Below are positions 46,112-57,500 of a stretch of DNA of 64,000 bases, piece by piece; within the stretch, counting starts at the first letter, position 1; each line of letters opens with the position of its first letter. A program made the position numbers and the translations under genes. Source of the stretch: Riptortus pedestris (lineage: Eukaryota > Arthropoda > Insecta > Hemiptera > Alydidae); NCBI GenBank assembly GCA_019009955.1, contig CM032230.1, positions 125,961,001 through 126,025,000 on the forward strand, written 5' to 3'. The notes below the pieces were generated by a model. It ran no database searches, had not been told where the DNA came from, and was given only the letters and a program-made list of their open reading frames with translations.

Positions 46112-46222
46112 GCCCCACATGCGAGGCTACCTGGGACGGATGGTCATGTTGGCCAGAGACCCCAGCTGGCTCGACGGCTTACACGCCATGTCCACACTTC
46201 ATCGTTGGATTTGATCCTTATC
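46112..46222 (+). CDS. Dh31-R: Calcitonin/DH31-type receptor, extracellular-domain exon B (TWDGW..CW..TPAG core)
   Basis: A 111-base exon with acceptor AG at 46110-46111 and donor GTAAGA at 46223. It encodes GPTCEATWDGWSCWPETPAG followed by STAYTPCPHFIVGFDPY. These hold cysteines 2, 3 and 4 plus the DGW, CW and TPAG signature of the class B hormone-receptor domain. The TWDGW.CW..TPAG pattern and the later FDP are closest to vertebrate calcitonin receptor and insect DH31 receptor rather than to CRF/DH44 or PDF receptors, from memory of those families. Both boundaries are phase 1, as expected for this class B exon. The domain sits outside the cell and binds the C-terminal part of the peptide hormone; DH31 receptors signal through Gs/cAMP. 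Confidence 0.95.
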
Positions 46223-46672
46223 GTAAGAAACTATTTATTTATCCTTTTAAACAATACGAAAATTGTAATAGCTGTGGTGCATCCTAGTGCTCTTTAACGC
46301 TCTTCAAAGGCACAGAAGATGGTGCTGTTCCTCTGAAAGTGGACTTTGCCTACATAAAAATCATCTTAGAAGAAAACAGACCTACATTGTACGTCCAAAT
46401 TGATTCGTTCCTCTACCATGCTTCCCTGGAAGAAATAATTGATTTTATTATTCGTTTTATAATTACAGTAAATTCTTACAGGACTTGTGAGCTATAGTTA
46501 TAAAAACAATAAAGAGAGCAAATAAAATAATAAAAAAATATGATACGCTCTGGTGAACTTGAATAATAAAAAATACGTATATACATAAAAATATTGTGAT
46601 AAACCCGGCTTACCATTGAAGCATTTACCCTAAAAGAAGTGACATTGAAGTGTGAGATAAAGGAAAGGGATA
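46223..46672. other. Intron sequence after receptor exon B
   Basis: An ATG-less open frame (about 46276-46497) exists, but without splice evidence or family motifs. No repeat recognised. Confidence 0.35.
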
Positions 46673-46676
46673 TTAA

Positions 46677-47775
46677 CACTCCAATGCACGCGCCCCCTAG
46701 TGAGACATAAATACACGCGAGTCATCTGTCAGATGACTGTTCACTTATTTGTCAAAAGTGAATAATATAATTATTTTTTCGCAATATTGCAGGAATAATG
46801 GTGCATAGATAAATGAAAAAGTTCATAAATTTGTATTTGAAAGAAATTATCTGTATATAAATCTTCAAAAATGTTAATTATTTGTAACACAGCTGCCACG
46901 GTAGCTTAGTTTCAATTTTATTCCTTATTACTGGCTTGCAAAAGGTAAATCAACTAGTAAACCTAGGAACACAACTCTTATCAGTCTTGTAAGATAGTTT
47001 CAGAGAACATAATAATAATGTAAAATGTATGAACACATTGACAATTGAGCCTCATTTCTAGGACTTGGAAAGTTACTCAAACAAATGGAAATGACCAATA
47101 AAAAAAATACTAAAAACAAACAGGAACCTTTGTTTTTAAAAAATTAAACTTAAATTTCACTCTGAATCACTTTCATTACCCACACCCACGTTACATCCGT
47201 CAGCACAAGAAAAGGCACAGTGTTGCAGACATAAATATTGGCCACATTCCTTGCAAGAATATTTGGTGTATTGTTTTGTTTTATTTTCCAAGCAAAATCC
47301 GCAGCGCTGGCGTCCACCAGCATCAGTAGCTGCTGAGTTGCTTGAAGCTCGTGGTGGTATTTGATCATTGGGAATGAGTTCTCGAAGACGTGAGGTCATG
47401 GTGCGTGGCAAATTGCTGAGCTGCACTCGCATAATCAACTGATCTCTGATGAGTTTATTCCCCAGTTCCAGAAGGAAAAGTCGTCTGGTACGTTTTGTCA
47501 GTTGCCCAGACTGATGACTTGGCCGTTGATACCAGCCACATCGAAATCGGGCATTATGAAAAACTTACATTTTTACACGCGTGTCATCTGTGAGATTCTC
47601 TCGGCCAAAACACGCGCAAACTGCACTGGACTCACGCTCACCGGCAATAGAACTGTCGAGCTAGACGAGCTTGAGGAATACTAGGGCGGGGAACCAGGCT
47701 CCCCCGCCTTCCATCAAACTTATGACGAAAAAACAGAACTGGTCATCTGTGAGATGACGCGCGTGTATTGGAGTG
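46677..47775. mobile_element. piggyBac-like element D, TTAA-flanked, deleted
   Basis: TTAA at 46673-46676 and 47776-47779. Termini CACTCCAATGCACGCG and, from the right, CACTCCAATACACGCG. Palindromes GTCATCTGTCAGATGAC (46721-46737) and GTCATCTGTGAGATGAC (47742-47758) lie next to ACACGCG motifs; a third partial copy is at about 47580-47597. Confidence 0.9.
47157..47505 (-). pseudogene. piggyBac transposase C-terminal cysteine-rich domain (element D)
   Basis: The minus frame ends at 47157. From about 47480 it reads RRLFLLELGNKLIRDQLIMR and then QLSNLPRTMTSRLRELIPND, the RR.FL..L...L core end of piggyBac transposases. It finishes with RCGFCLENKTKQYTKYSCKE and CGQYLCLQHCAFSCADGC, a C-x2-C...C-x2-C-x4-C-x2-HC pattern matching the zinc-binding C-terminal domain that recognises subterminal DNA in piggyBac. 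The catalytic DDE part is deleted. The frame from 47438 is intact, so a small DNA-binding peptide is conceivable, but there is no evidence of expression. Confidence 0.88.
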
Positions 47776-47789
47776 TTAAGAGAGTTATT

Positions 47790-47943
47790 AGTATTTTATT
47801 GTTTTCAGCTTTCAGTAAGCCCCCTCTTTAACTCATCGGATTCTTAATTAGAAATAGGAAATATATGGCGAGATTAGATCACTACCCTGTCATTCAAGAT
47901 CATGGGAATTCTGCTTAGTTTACCCAGCCCCTGGCGTGGCGGC
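47790..47943 (+). mobile_element. TA-core repeat, long subfamily, hairpin end
   Basis: CAGCTTTCAGTAAGCCCCCT block and end ATTCTGCTTAGTTTACCCAG then CCCCTGGCGTGGCGGC. piggyBac element D abuts its left side. Confidence 0.6.
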
Positions 47944-50344
47944 CTTTTTTTTTTTAATTGAAAGCCACTGCCCGATTTACTTACGTACTAGAAACACCGG
48001 GAGTTTCAAAATATAGTTACGGACGATGGGAATCTAGGATATCAATGTCCGACCCGGGAGATTGTCAAAGCTCCTTAGACGTCATGCTTCCTTGCGAAAA
48101 CGTTGCAAGGGGGTAACCATCAGAACTTGTTAGTTGAGGATACAGTTGCTATGCCTTTATTTATAGAGTGTAAGTCAATGGACGGATTAGTATATATTTT
48201 TAAGGCAACACATATTTGAAATTTCAGGGAACTGCGATTGCAACAGACAGCTAGAGATAGAATAGACCTTAATCCAGGAGCAACCGACATCAGAACCAGA
48301 GTCAATCGTAGTAACAAGTAAAATGAATATGGCATTTGGTGATTTGTTTCTAGAGGAATCATCCCTTCATTTGAGAAAACCCCCAGAACAAAAAGCATGC
48401 TTTAGGAAATGAAATAGTCACTGCACATGGAAATGTCAAAAGGAGAAGAAAGGAGGAGTAAGATAAAGCGAAAAAACCATAAGAAAAGAAAGCATTGGAT
48501 CTCAAGACAAAGAATGTGTTTGAAACAGGAAAAAGAGCTGCCAAAAATGCTGGTCCAACACGTTCTTAAGATGATGAGGGTCGAACTCGAACTTTTAATC
48601 AAAGTGAGTTGTGTAAGACAGATTGCGCAACGCATTCTGAAAGGTTAGAAAACGAGAAACGTGTAATTGGATTCTGATTTATTTCAAAGGAAATAAGAAA
48701 CCATTGTTCATGTTGGTAGAAAAACTGTATTAAATGAAACCTCACGAAATGTGATTTTGTTTCTGAAAAAAATCTGACCAAATCTCACGTTTTTCATTGG
48801 CTCAAACATCCAGTTAGTTATACAAGGACCAATTTTAAGACCACGCTACAGAATTTATTCTTTCTATCTTTTGTCAAATTTATTGTTGAAAAGAAACTCT
48901 AAATAAATTTTCTGTAGCTGTGGTAGGCAATTTTTTTATTTACTATCGTCGAATAGTGATCACAATCCAATCTTTGTGGAAAGGTAAAATAACAGAAGGG
49001 CAAAAGTTGAAAACTCGCTTCCATCTATATATTTTTCCTTTAACACGTCGCTTCCATGTGACACCTATTCAGGAGTTACTTTTTCTAAAATACAAAGGAA
49101 TTTGTCCTCACCACGGAAACGGCCAAGTCTGGATTAACGATACAACATACAAATACGCAGATGAAATTCAAATAACCTGCTTAGTTCGATAAGGACTGAA
49201 AACTCGATTACAGAAACTATTTCATGATTTCAAATAATTATTATCTTTATTAAATCACTTGAAGACAATTAACATTTACTACAAACTTTAAACCACACCT
49301 ACTCCACTCATCACTCCACGTTTTTATTTTAAATTATGTCACTAATTTGTATTTGTGTTTTTGTAAACCACGCTGTATAATACATTTTTAAACTTGTGCC
49401 TTTTATCATCCTTAAGCCAGGATTCGTCGCAAAATTATAGTTTTACATAGTTTTATTTTAACGGTTCCTTAGTTTTATTTATAGCTATATTTTAATTTTT
49501 CTTAATAATTTTGATAGCATTTTTCTTTATTTCTTAATTTTAACATTTTAACTTAAGGAACTGAAAATAAAGGATACTGAGCCTAGTTTCGGAGCTCACC
49601 AAATAAATAAATATTAAAATATTTGATAAGTATATTATGCAAACTACTTACTCATGTTTGTTTTTAATTATGTAAATATTTTTTTTATCTTCTTGAGCCA
49701 TTGTCTATATCTAAAACATTGTATGAAGTCACAATTAAATTTATGTTTAAACGCCAAAGAGTGACCAGCCAAAAAGTTTCCATTTCCTGAAGTTATCATC
49801 ATTTATAGTTCAGTTTTCCTCATCTTTGGGGTTCACAACGATTCTCCTATATGAAATTAATCAGAGGCCAAACACTTTATTTAATTTTATTTAGTATCCT
49901 TACCTTTTGTTTCATATGACTAAAAGTATTTCAGATGTTACCCCCCTCGCCATTTTCCAATGTTTTTATTTCCGTTCCCCCAAATACCACTCACCCTAAT
50001 CCCGTTTTGACAGATTATAAAGGACATACGAATTATGAAAAGTCCAGTTTTAGACAAGATATTTTGTTCAAAACTTATTCAGTCAACGGAAACACACAGA
50101 ATTTCTAATGTTCGGTGCGCAGCTGCTGTACGTGAAATGTGGGATATCTTAATATCCATATATTTATCGTTACTTTTGTATTACATTGCAAATTTTAAAT
50201 AAACTGTACTTAGACTACAAACAACCATCAAACACAAATGAACATTTACGATGATAGCCACAACTCTTTAAAATCACTTTAAAATTATGTAATTCATGAC
50301 TCTTTGACAGAAAATATCAGACCACAAATGACTTAAACCAAAAA
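47944..50344. other. Long sequence with coding-like scraps, no gene assigned
   Basis: 48210-48800 has several short frames rich in Lys/Arg (for example plus 48427-48648) that look like a decayed coding region, with no family recognised. 48845-48936 has imperfect inverted arms around CCACGCTACAGAA and TTCTGTAGCTGTGG. The frame 48920-49192 is unassigned. An AAATAAATAAAT tail near 49600 suggests the end of a retroposon. The remainder is AT-rich. Confidence 0.35.
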
Positions 50345-50984
50345 ATGTACACATATACTTTCGCTGGATCAAACGGCATTTTGGAATATCGGGAATCTAC
50401 CTCGCTGTTTCATCAGCAAATGAGTTTCAAAAGATACCAAACTTCCAGAATGCTAGAACAAAATAACAGAAGCTTAAAAACTCAACTACTTGCAGACACA
50501 ATTAATAAATGGCAACAGAAATGGTACATGTTTACGACGATTACGATAAGACAACACCCAGACATTAAAGAAGATCAACCAAACTGTGTTTAATACTGAA
50601 CATACTCACAGCCACTTGCTCTATAACTGTAGACTACTAACGGGCCAAAGAAATGAATTTAGTAGGGAAGTAAAACGCCAAAATGACAATTGGCCTGTTG
50701 AGGAAAAACTTCTATTTTATAAATACAATACACAATTAAGAGAATGTGCTGAACAAGTGTATAACTGTTTGAATTATTTAAAACTCTACTTCTTTTAATG
50801 TATTCATGAATTGATCATGGAAACCTACATTTCTTTTCCATTCTTTTTTTTTTCTGTTGTAAATAATTTTATTTTAGAAATAATTCAGTCTTGGTATAAA
50901 AAAAATTGTTGTTATGTATCCAGCACATGTTATGTACAAATGGATGTACTCCCTTCCTGTAGGGTTACTTCAGGAAGGAAATAA
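50345..50984 (+). pseudogene. LINE 3' end fragment, plus strand
   Basis: Frame 50345-50593 contains SLKTQLLADTINKWQQKWYM, the linker after RNase H. Frame 50586-50798 reads HLLYNCRLLTGQRNEFSREV and NWPVEEKLLFYKYNTQLREC, the same C-terminal block as the copy at 34562-35049. The segment between linker and knuckle is deleted compared with the tandem copies. The hairpin CCTTCCTG..CAGGAAGG (50952-50978) marks the 3' end. A separate insertion of the family, in sense orientation to the receptor gene. Confidence 0.75.
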
Positions 50985-51859
50985 CTACTTATTCGACACA
51001 ATCAATTGAACCATTGAAATCCACAGTAAAAAAATTCAATCCACAAACTATTGCTATATATTTATAGGCAACATGTTTACTGCGTTTACACATAACTTAA
51101 TTGTTTTACAATATTTTAAAGAAATAAGTAAATTGAAAACTGAGGAATTAAATTGGGGAAGGTTTAGACTGAGTGAGTGTCTTATCCATATCGGGATATA
51201 ATGGGTTTGCTAATGGTGGTAAGACTGACAATGATGGAGTGAAATTCTCGGCAAACAGTTTGATAAGTAGCTTTGGCCTGTCACTTAGCTGAGGTCCGTC
51301 CCTCTCTGGGTACCAGTGTTTCTTTTGCCTTATATCACTTATATTGTATCCAATTCGTTAATTCCTATTATTGTTTTCCTTTTTTTCTATTTCCAAAAGG
51401 TTTTTGTTTTTCTTTTCTTTCGTTTTTGCTGAGATTAACAGTAATAAATGCTCACCACAAACCATCAATGGTGAAGAACGAACATGGTTTACCTCTCTTT
51501 CGGTTTGGTCTTTCATCTGTGCAGTCCATCACTAACATTCACTGTTACTGCCGATAACGAGAACCGTATGAAATATAATTTTGGTAAATTGATATATAAG
51601 AGCATATACGAAGAGTTTCTATGGCACTAGCAAGTAAGTATGCCAGCTTTCATTGAACCCTAGCAGCCGAGGTAAAAATACATATAATTTTGGAAAGAGC
51701 ATTTCAAAGAAAGATGATATAGAAAATGAAATGCATTACTCACTGAAACCCACAGTGATAACATTGACTTTGCTAAAGATTCTATTAGAAGATTTTTCTT
51801 AAAGAAAATCTACTATTGGTCAGGTTAACAGAGTGCCAATATATTATGAAACACCATAT
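50985..51859. other. Unrepeated intron sequence
   Basis: No gene or repeat recognised. Confidence 0.35.
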
Positions 51860-51863
51860 TTAA

Positions 51864-52930
51864 CCCTCCGTCGGGCGCGTGTATCTCTCAGATACACATT
51901 TCTAGAAAAATATTTGCCACACCTCCTAGCATAGAGTGGTGTTGTAGTGCTTCGAGTTATGTGTTTTAGAGAACTCCCCCTCAAGGTATGTTGTGTCACA
52001 GTGTTTAACGGAGTCGTGTGTTTCACCTGTCATTAAATTGTATCTCCTAGATACCACGCGCCCGATCTCGTAAGTTTTTTTGAAATCTGTATTTCATAAA
52101 TATGTACATCAATTAAGTTTCTCTTTATTAAATGGAATCATATAAACCTATTATTCTATTATTTTGCTCAAACATGAGCTTTCAAAAGAACTTGTACAAG
52201 GATATATTGCACGACGCAGTGAGAATAGTAGACGTTTGCCAACCGAGCTAAGGACGAAACTTTAAGACTACACAGACTCATAAGAGTACACTAGCTCATT
52301 GGACCATACATTGAACTCAAGTACAGAACAGCATAAAAAAAATCCCTCCACTACAACGAACAAAGAAAATGATGTGAACCAAGCAAAACTGAAAATAAAT
52401 GTAGGTGTACTAATTACTTTTGTGAGATTTGCAAAAACAAAATTTGTTAACAACATAGTTCCATGCTTTGTCCTAATTGTAATGCAGCTCTGCAAAAGAA
52501 ATAACAATTAAACTGGTATTTTTAAAATTTGTTGATGATTTTCATTAAATCTTATCTAAAAGTGATTTCGTGCTACTTATTTTTGATTGAAGTTATATTA
52601 AGATATATTTTTATATTGTTCACAAACTGAAATGAAATATGTATAATAAAGGCATGTGCATTTAAACAATTTCTCTTGATATTTGTGTTTTTTAATTATA
52701 TTTTAAAAATTATCGTCCACCGTTTCTTTATATTATAATACTTATCAATTTTAAAAATTATTTACTTCTTTCAAACAAATACTTCCTCTGTTATGGTTTC
52801 TAATCACAAGCTGAACATTTTAGTGCAAAATATATATTAAAAAACTGTATTTCCGTAAAAACGGTTGAGGTTATATCTCTGAGATACACGCGCCCGATGG
52901 CGGAATATTCTTGACGCGCCCGACCGAGGG
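51864..52930. mobile_element. piggyBac-like element E, TTAA-flanked, deleted
   Basis: TTAA at 51860-51863 and 52931-52934. Termini CCCTCCGTCGGGCGCGT and, from the right, CCCTCGGTCGGGCGCGT. Palindrome GTGTATCTCTCAGATACAC at 51879-51897; related copies GTATCTCCTAGATAC (52040-52054) and TATCTCTGAGATA (52874-52886) are followed by C(A)CGCGCCCGA. Confidence 0.9.
52217..52511 (+). pseudogene. piggyBac transposase C-terminal zinc-domain remnant (element E)
   Basis: A plus frame carries ARRSENSRRLPTEL and, from about 52399, KCRCTNYFCEICKNKIC, then a stop, then QHSSMLCPNCNAALQKK. The spacing C-x-C..C-x2-C-x4-C-x2-H..C-x2-C fits the piggyBac C-terminal cysteine-rich domain, interrupted by an in-frame TAA just before the QH. 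Upstream stops separate the two parts. As in element D, the deletion kept the DNA-binding end and lost the catalytic core. Confidence 0.7.
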
Positions 52931-52934
52931 TTAA

Positions 52935-53460
52935 AACCTTAAATCCCAAACTTTGTTTTAGACGGACCTTTATAATTTGAGATACATCCAAATATGTTGT
53001 GTGGTGACGTCATCAATGAAGATTTTACTAGAAAATTACACTAGAAAATGTTTATTAGATCAATACCATGGTATATATTTAACCATTTCATTCAACACTA
53101 AGATCATATTAGTTAACACTTTCGTTGCTGACCAAAAATAGTTAGTCTTACCCTGGGCTAAAGTGTTTTTTTTTTTTTTTTTGGTTCATTTAATACTAAA
53201 TAGCTTTGAAATTGCTAAATGTTTAACCTTTTTGAAAGAAAAGGGTATTTAAGCATACTTCCGGCCGCTTAAATGACGGCTTCCTGTGTAATGCTCACGG
53301 CTGGAAAAACAGTATAGGCAATCACGCAGAACAGTTAGCCAACCCACAAGACAATTTTTTTTTCTTTCTTTTTTTCGCAAAATAGCTTAAAAATGAATTA
53401 CGTTATAGTTCTTTTTCTATTTCTGCCAAGATATTTGTTGTTATGGTCCAGAAAAATAAA
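52935..53460. other. Intron sequence with a possible further piggyBac terminus
   Basis: GTTAACACTTTCGTTGCTGA near 53113 has the form TTAA plus a CAC-type terminus, but no partner end was found before the next repeat. Confidence 0.3.
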
Positions 53461-54004
53461 GTCCGTCACGCAGGGGCTGCGTAAACTAAGCAGGTTTCCA
53501 ACTTGAAATTATACAATAGAGAAATCTCCATATGAGAGCCGAGCAGTTACAGAAACGGCCGAACTAGCTTTTGGCGGGAAACTCATTCGTGCGTTAACCG
53601 CCCACATTTAATAAAAATGCAAATATCTCGGTTAATATTCAAGATAGAGAATAAATGTATAGAACAATATTTATAGTAAATTTAATTTGCAATGAGATTG
53701 GTTCTATATATCTTTTGATCCGACGTATGGTAACGGAGATATTTCGAATTTTCAAAAATCCCTCCCCCCTCTAAACGAACTTGATCTATCTTTTTGCATA
53801 AAACGTTTAAATATCTAGTTTGTTAAAGATCGAACAAAAATTGCGACCGCTAGAGCGTTAACATATATATATATATATAGTTTTGAACGGACCTCATTTT
53901 CGTCATCTCCTGGGTAGGATCGATGGACATTTGAAGAAATGTTTCGAAAATCGCGTCTAGAGTACGACCTCAATAGCTGATTTCCCTCAAGGGAAATCTG
54001 CTAA
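53461..54004 (-). mobile_element. TA-core repeat, full length
   Basis: Hairpin end GTCCGTCACGCAGGGGCTGC, (TA)n short (53863-53878), arm TTTTGAACGGACCTCATTTT, and palindrome GATTTCCCTCAAGGGAAATC (one mismatched pair) at the end. Close to consensus, hence one of the younger copies. Confidence 0.85.
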
Positions 54005-54907
54005 CATACCCGTTCATTGCAGGAGTAGAAACTACTGGACTACTAAAATAAACTTAATACTTAAAAACAAAAAAAAAACAAATATCGGGTTAGGATTACT
54101 AACCTTTGGTCGCTTCATGCTCGACTATTTACGATTTCTTCCAATGTCAGACATAGCTAGGAAATGACTGGCTCCAGTAGGCAAACTAAGATTGCACTGA
54201 GGTTATACATTTGAAAAGCAGCTGTGCAATAAAATAAGGATATTTTTTGCCGGACTACCTATATTACGACTCTCAGTTCTGCATATACTGGAATCTCATG
54301 AATAATCATTCCAATTAAAATAAATTGAGACATTAACTCGGCAGGTCCTTGGTCCATAGTAACCAAAGTTGGGAAAGGAAATTGAATGACAGAGTAGAAT
54401 ACTGATATTAGCAGTGACTTCTGATACCTTTGAAATGAAATGGCTTCATGAATATTGTGATTCAAAACTTCTTTTCTTTTTCAAGGGGAACCAGATGGAT
54501 GCCAGCTCCTAACAAGAATCTGGGGTATGAGAAAATATATGAAAATATATTCATGAAAAGCGTAACGTTTCTACAAAAACCTTTTACCTATTCTGAATTA
54601 ATACAAAAAAATAGACAATAAGTATTACAAAAATTGAACGTCTTAATTTTCCAAAGTCTATCAGAGTTAATGAAATGTCAAATGATAGTTTCATTTAGAA
54701 AAGACCTGTCAGGATTTCGTCCTGACATTATGAGATGACAAATGAAGCAAGAGGAGCTTTTTTTTTCTTGTTCGTTATAGACATTTGAGATCTTTAGCCG
54801 CCATTAGGCGAGACTCAAGAGATTCGTGATGGGAGTTTTACATAATGAGTGATCTATTCGAGGTACAACCCCCGTTAACCCAGGAGGAAGTGGAATGATC
54901 TGTCTCC
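54005..54907. other. Unrepeated intron sequence
   Basis: 54700-54732 contains GACCTGTCAGGATTTCGTCC and CTGACA, a short inverted motif. Nothing else recognised. Confidence 0.35.
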
Positions 54908-55025
54908 AGTAGACTGGCGGGTGGCCTGTAGATAAAACGTCCCAATTAGCGAAAATAACATAGAAAGAACTTAAAATAAAAAAAAAAAAGTCCACTCCAT
55001 ACACTAAGCAGATTTTCCACTTGTT
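54908..55025. repeat. SINE 3' fragment and TA-core hairpin terminus
   Basis: GGCCTGTAGATAAAACGTCC and CAATTAGCG match the SINE body in plus orientation. After an A-run, GTCC..ACACTAAGCAGATTTTCC is a decayed TA-core hairpin end on the minus strand. Confidence 0.5.
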
Positions 55026-55124
55026 GGAAAATACATCCGATCTCATCTCAACAAATATTATCTATTTCTAAGTAAAACTCCGATGAGTAAAAGTGGGGGT
55101 TTATTGAGGGCTATAAACTGGAAA

Positions 55125-55939
55125 GTCCGTCACGCTGGGACTGTGTAAACTAAATAGATTCCCCGCGTGAAGTTTAACAAATAGATAAATCTACATGCCA
55201 GTAACACAACACTACAGTGAATATTAAGGGAATACATACGATAATAAGGAACCTCGCAACAGAAAGCATCTGAAACGCAAACAAACTGTTCTGCCAACTT
55301 CTTACCGGAGAGAAAGACAATTACTTTAATATATCTGAATATAACGTATTAATTTGATTGGAAACTATTTACTCTATCTAGTACTGTAATTTATAATGAA
55401 TTCGCCCCTCTAAACATTGGAGTATATTAAGTATTGAGTATTTCACAGATGAAATAAACATTTTCAAGTCAAGGGTGTAAAATCTTAATTGATATGTATC
55501 TCACAAAATAAAGGACATGAAGAATTTAAGCTTAGAGCAAAGTTTTTCATGATAAAACAGCTTATTTCTAATATGACACGAGCAGGAGTGGAGTTTCACT
55601 GAACGCAGGAAAATTCAAATAACTCGGTTCATGATAGAAAAAAATGTGTAAATAAAAACATTTTTATTATATCAAATTTGCAATAAGATTTGGTAAACTC
55701 CCTACCCACTGGTCCGATTTCAGGCATTAACGATCTTGATAAATAGTTTTGCATAGATCATTATTTCGATTATATATTGATTTTGGTGGGAATTAACCAA
55801 AAGTTGTGACTGCTAGAGTGCGTATATATTGATTGATCATCATCTCCTAAGTAGGATCGACGGACTTTTTATAAATTTTTCGAAAATGACTTCATGATTA
55901 CAACCTAAATAGCTATTTTCCCTTAAAGAAATGTGCAAT
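55125..55939 (-). mobile_element. TA-core repeat, long subfamily, near full length
   Basis: GTCCGTCACGCTGGGACTGT start, AGCAGGAGTGGAGTTTCACT motif near 55580, CCACTGGTCCGATTTCAGGC, no TA tract, and a decayed palindrome TATTTTCCCTTAAAGAAATG. Confidence 0.65.
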
Positions 55940-56392
55940 AAAAATAAGGGTAAGAACCAGTTGTAGGAGCCTGATGAAAGACATCTATCCATACTTTCGA
56001 AGACGTTGCACCCATTTCAGCCAATTTTCAGAACGTTTTCAATTAAGCTAGACCAAGTGTATATTAGCATTATTAGCTTTATTAAGCCTAAGGGGATGTG
56101 TAGCTAAATTGCCTCCCACCCCCCATTTCGCTCTCATATTCCTAGATCCTTCCCACGTTTACCTTCATCCCCTACAGCTGTTGTATATCACCCCTTAAAT
56201 TCAATTACCCTAAGGCCGCATCATAAATTGTAGTAGGCCTGAGTGTGGACTAGGAAACGATAAGAAGCAGAATTAATTCCTGAATAAGGGCGGTGCCCTC
56301 CAAGCTGCTTGCCTGTTATTATACCTGCTACAATAGGATAGTGCCCACAACCTATTGTTATGGAGAGAAGCAGTTCCAAAACCACTCATCCT

Positions 56393-56400
<8 letters not shown>
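55940..56400. other. Unrepeated intron sequence
   Basis: C/T-rich patches near 56110-56200; no feature recognised. Confidence 0.35.

Positions 56401-56460
<60 letters not shown>
56401..56460. repeat. (TC)30 microsatellite
   Basis: Uninterrupted 60-base TC repeat, the only long non-TA dinucleotide tract in the window. Open frames through it on both strands are artefacts. Confidence 0.97.
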
Positions 56461-56461
<1 letters not shown>

Positions 56462-56589
56462 AAATCGTTAACCAAAACATCATATTAAACCATAAATTTT
56501 CCTCCTCTGATAAATATGTTCGCATAACCAAATGAGGTCTTGTGTAGCTGCGCAACACTAAACAAACTAATGCATTAGGACCTTTTTTA

Positions 56590-56660
56590 AAACAGATTTC
56601 CATTAAGGGAAATCAGCTATTGATATTGTACTCATGACGCGATTATCGAAAAATTTCGGA
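56590..56660 (+). mobile_element. TA-core repeat, palindromic terminus
   Basis: ACAGATTTCCATTAAGGGAA with ATCAGCTATTGATATTGTAC and CGCGATTATCGAAAAATTTC. Confidence 0.65.
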
Positions 56661-56924
56661 ATTTATGGAAGAGAAACCGTGACGAATAAAATGAATTTCT
56701 AAATGGGATGACTGTCCACGCTCATACGCTAAGAGAACTGGTCTATAAAGCAGCAAAAATTAAGAGAAAATGAAATTGAAAAAGTCCACCACGGCGTGGC
56801 ACACTGGCCATCTTATCTCACCATCTATTCTCTATTTCTCTTTCAGTAAGAAGCCTTTATCTGATATTAAAAGGTATGATAAGTGGCAGTCTACAAGGCT
56901 AAAAATAAAAACAATACCTGATTT

Positions 56925-56946
56925 CCCTTAAAAGAAATGTGCTAAA
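56925..56946 (-). mobile_element. TA-core repeat, palindromic terminus remnant
   Basis: GATTTCCCTTAAAAGAAATG then TGCTAA; an isolated end. Confidence 0.5.
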
Positions 56947-57193
56947 ATACATATAACTTGCTTAATATACCAGCTAAGAAATAAATAACTAAACAATAAT
57001 TGTAGAAAATTATAATTCCAACAACATTGGTTTCATAAACTTTTTCGGTCAAACTCTTACTGACCGAAATATTTCAAACTTTCAGTTATTCCCTCTCTAA
57101 AGTCCCTCCTCTTCTAGGCCGATGTCAGACATTGTCTAATATTAATTTAGTGATAAATGAGTAGTAGGCTTTAACCAAGGCTGGAAACTAAAG

Positions 57194-57500
57194 GTTTGTC
57201 ACGCATATTGTTGTAAACTAAGCAGATTTCCCACTTGCTGGTATAACAAACTACCGATCTCATCTCACCACATATTCTTTGACCATAATATTTGGTATTT
57301 AAGTTGAGAATAAAGTGGTTCATCATATAACAGCTTATTATTAATGCGACATAAGTAGGAGTGGGGGTTTACTGAAGGCTGAAATTGAAAAATGGAAACA
57401 TCTTGGTTAATAATCGTAATACAGAAGAAGTGGTATATTTTGAATAAGATAATTTCTATGCAATTTTTGGAACCAACGAATAATAACGAAGATGTATGAA
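57194..57500 (-). mobile_element. TA-core repeat, long subfamily, hairpin half
   Basis: Decayed hairpin end (GTTTGTCACGCATATTGTTG) with AAACTAAGCAGATTTCCCAC, and the AGTAGGAGTGGGGGTTTACT motif near 57355. It stops about 230 bases before receptor exon C. Confidence 0.6.

Noticed and set aside
46276..46497. ATG-less open frame after receptor exon B
   Set aside because: No splice acceptor or family motif; plausible chance frame in intron DNA.
46677..47775. Host zinc-finger gene
   Set aside because: The cysteine-rich frame lies between TTAA-flanked inverted termini and follows piggyBac transposase sequence.
48427..48648. Basic 73-codon frame
   Set aside because: Lysine/arginine-rich from an A-rich strand; overlapped by minus-strand frames and unmatched to any family by eye.
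56293..56603. Open frames with Ser-Leu or Arg-Glu repeats on opposite strands
   Set aside because: Both are translations of the (TC)30 microsatellite.
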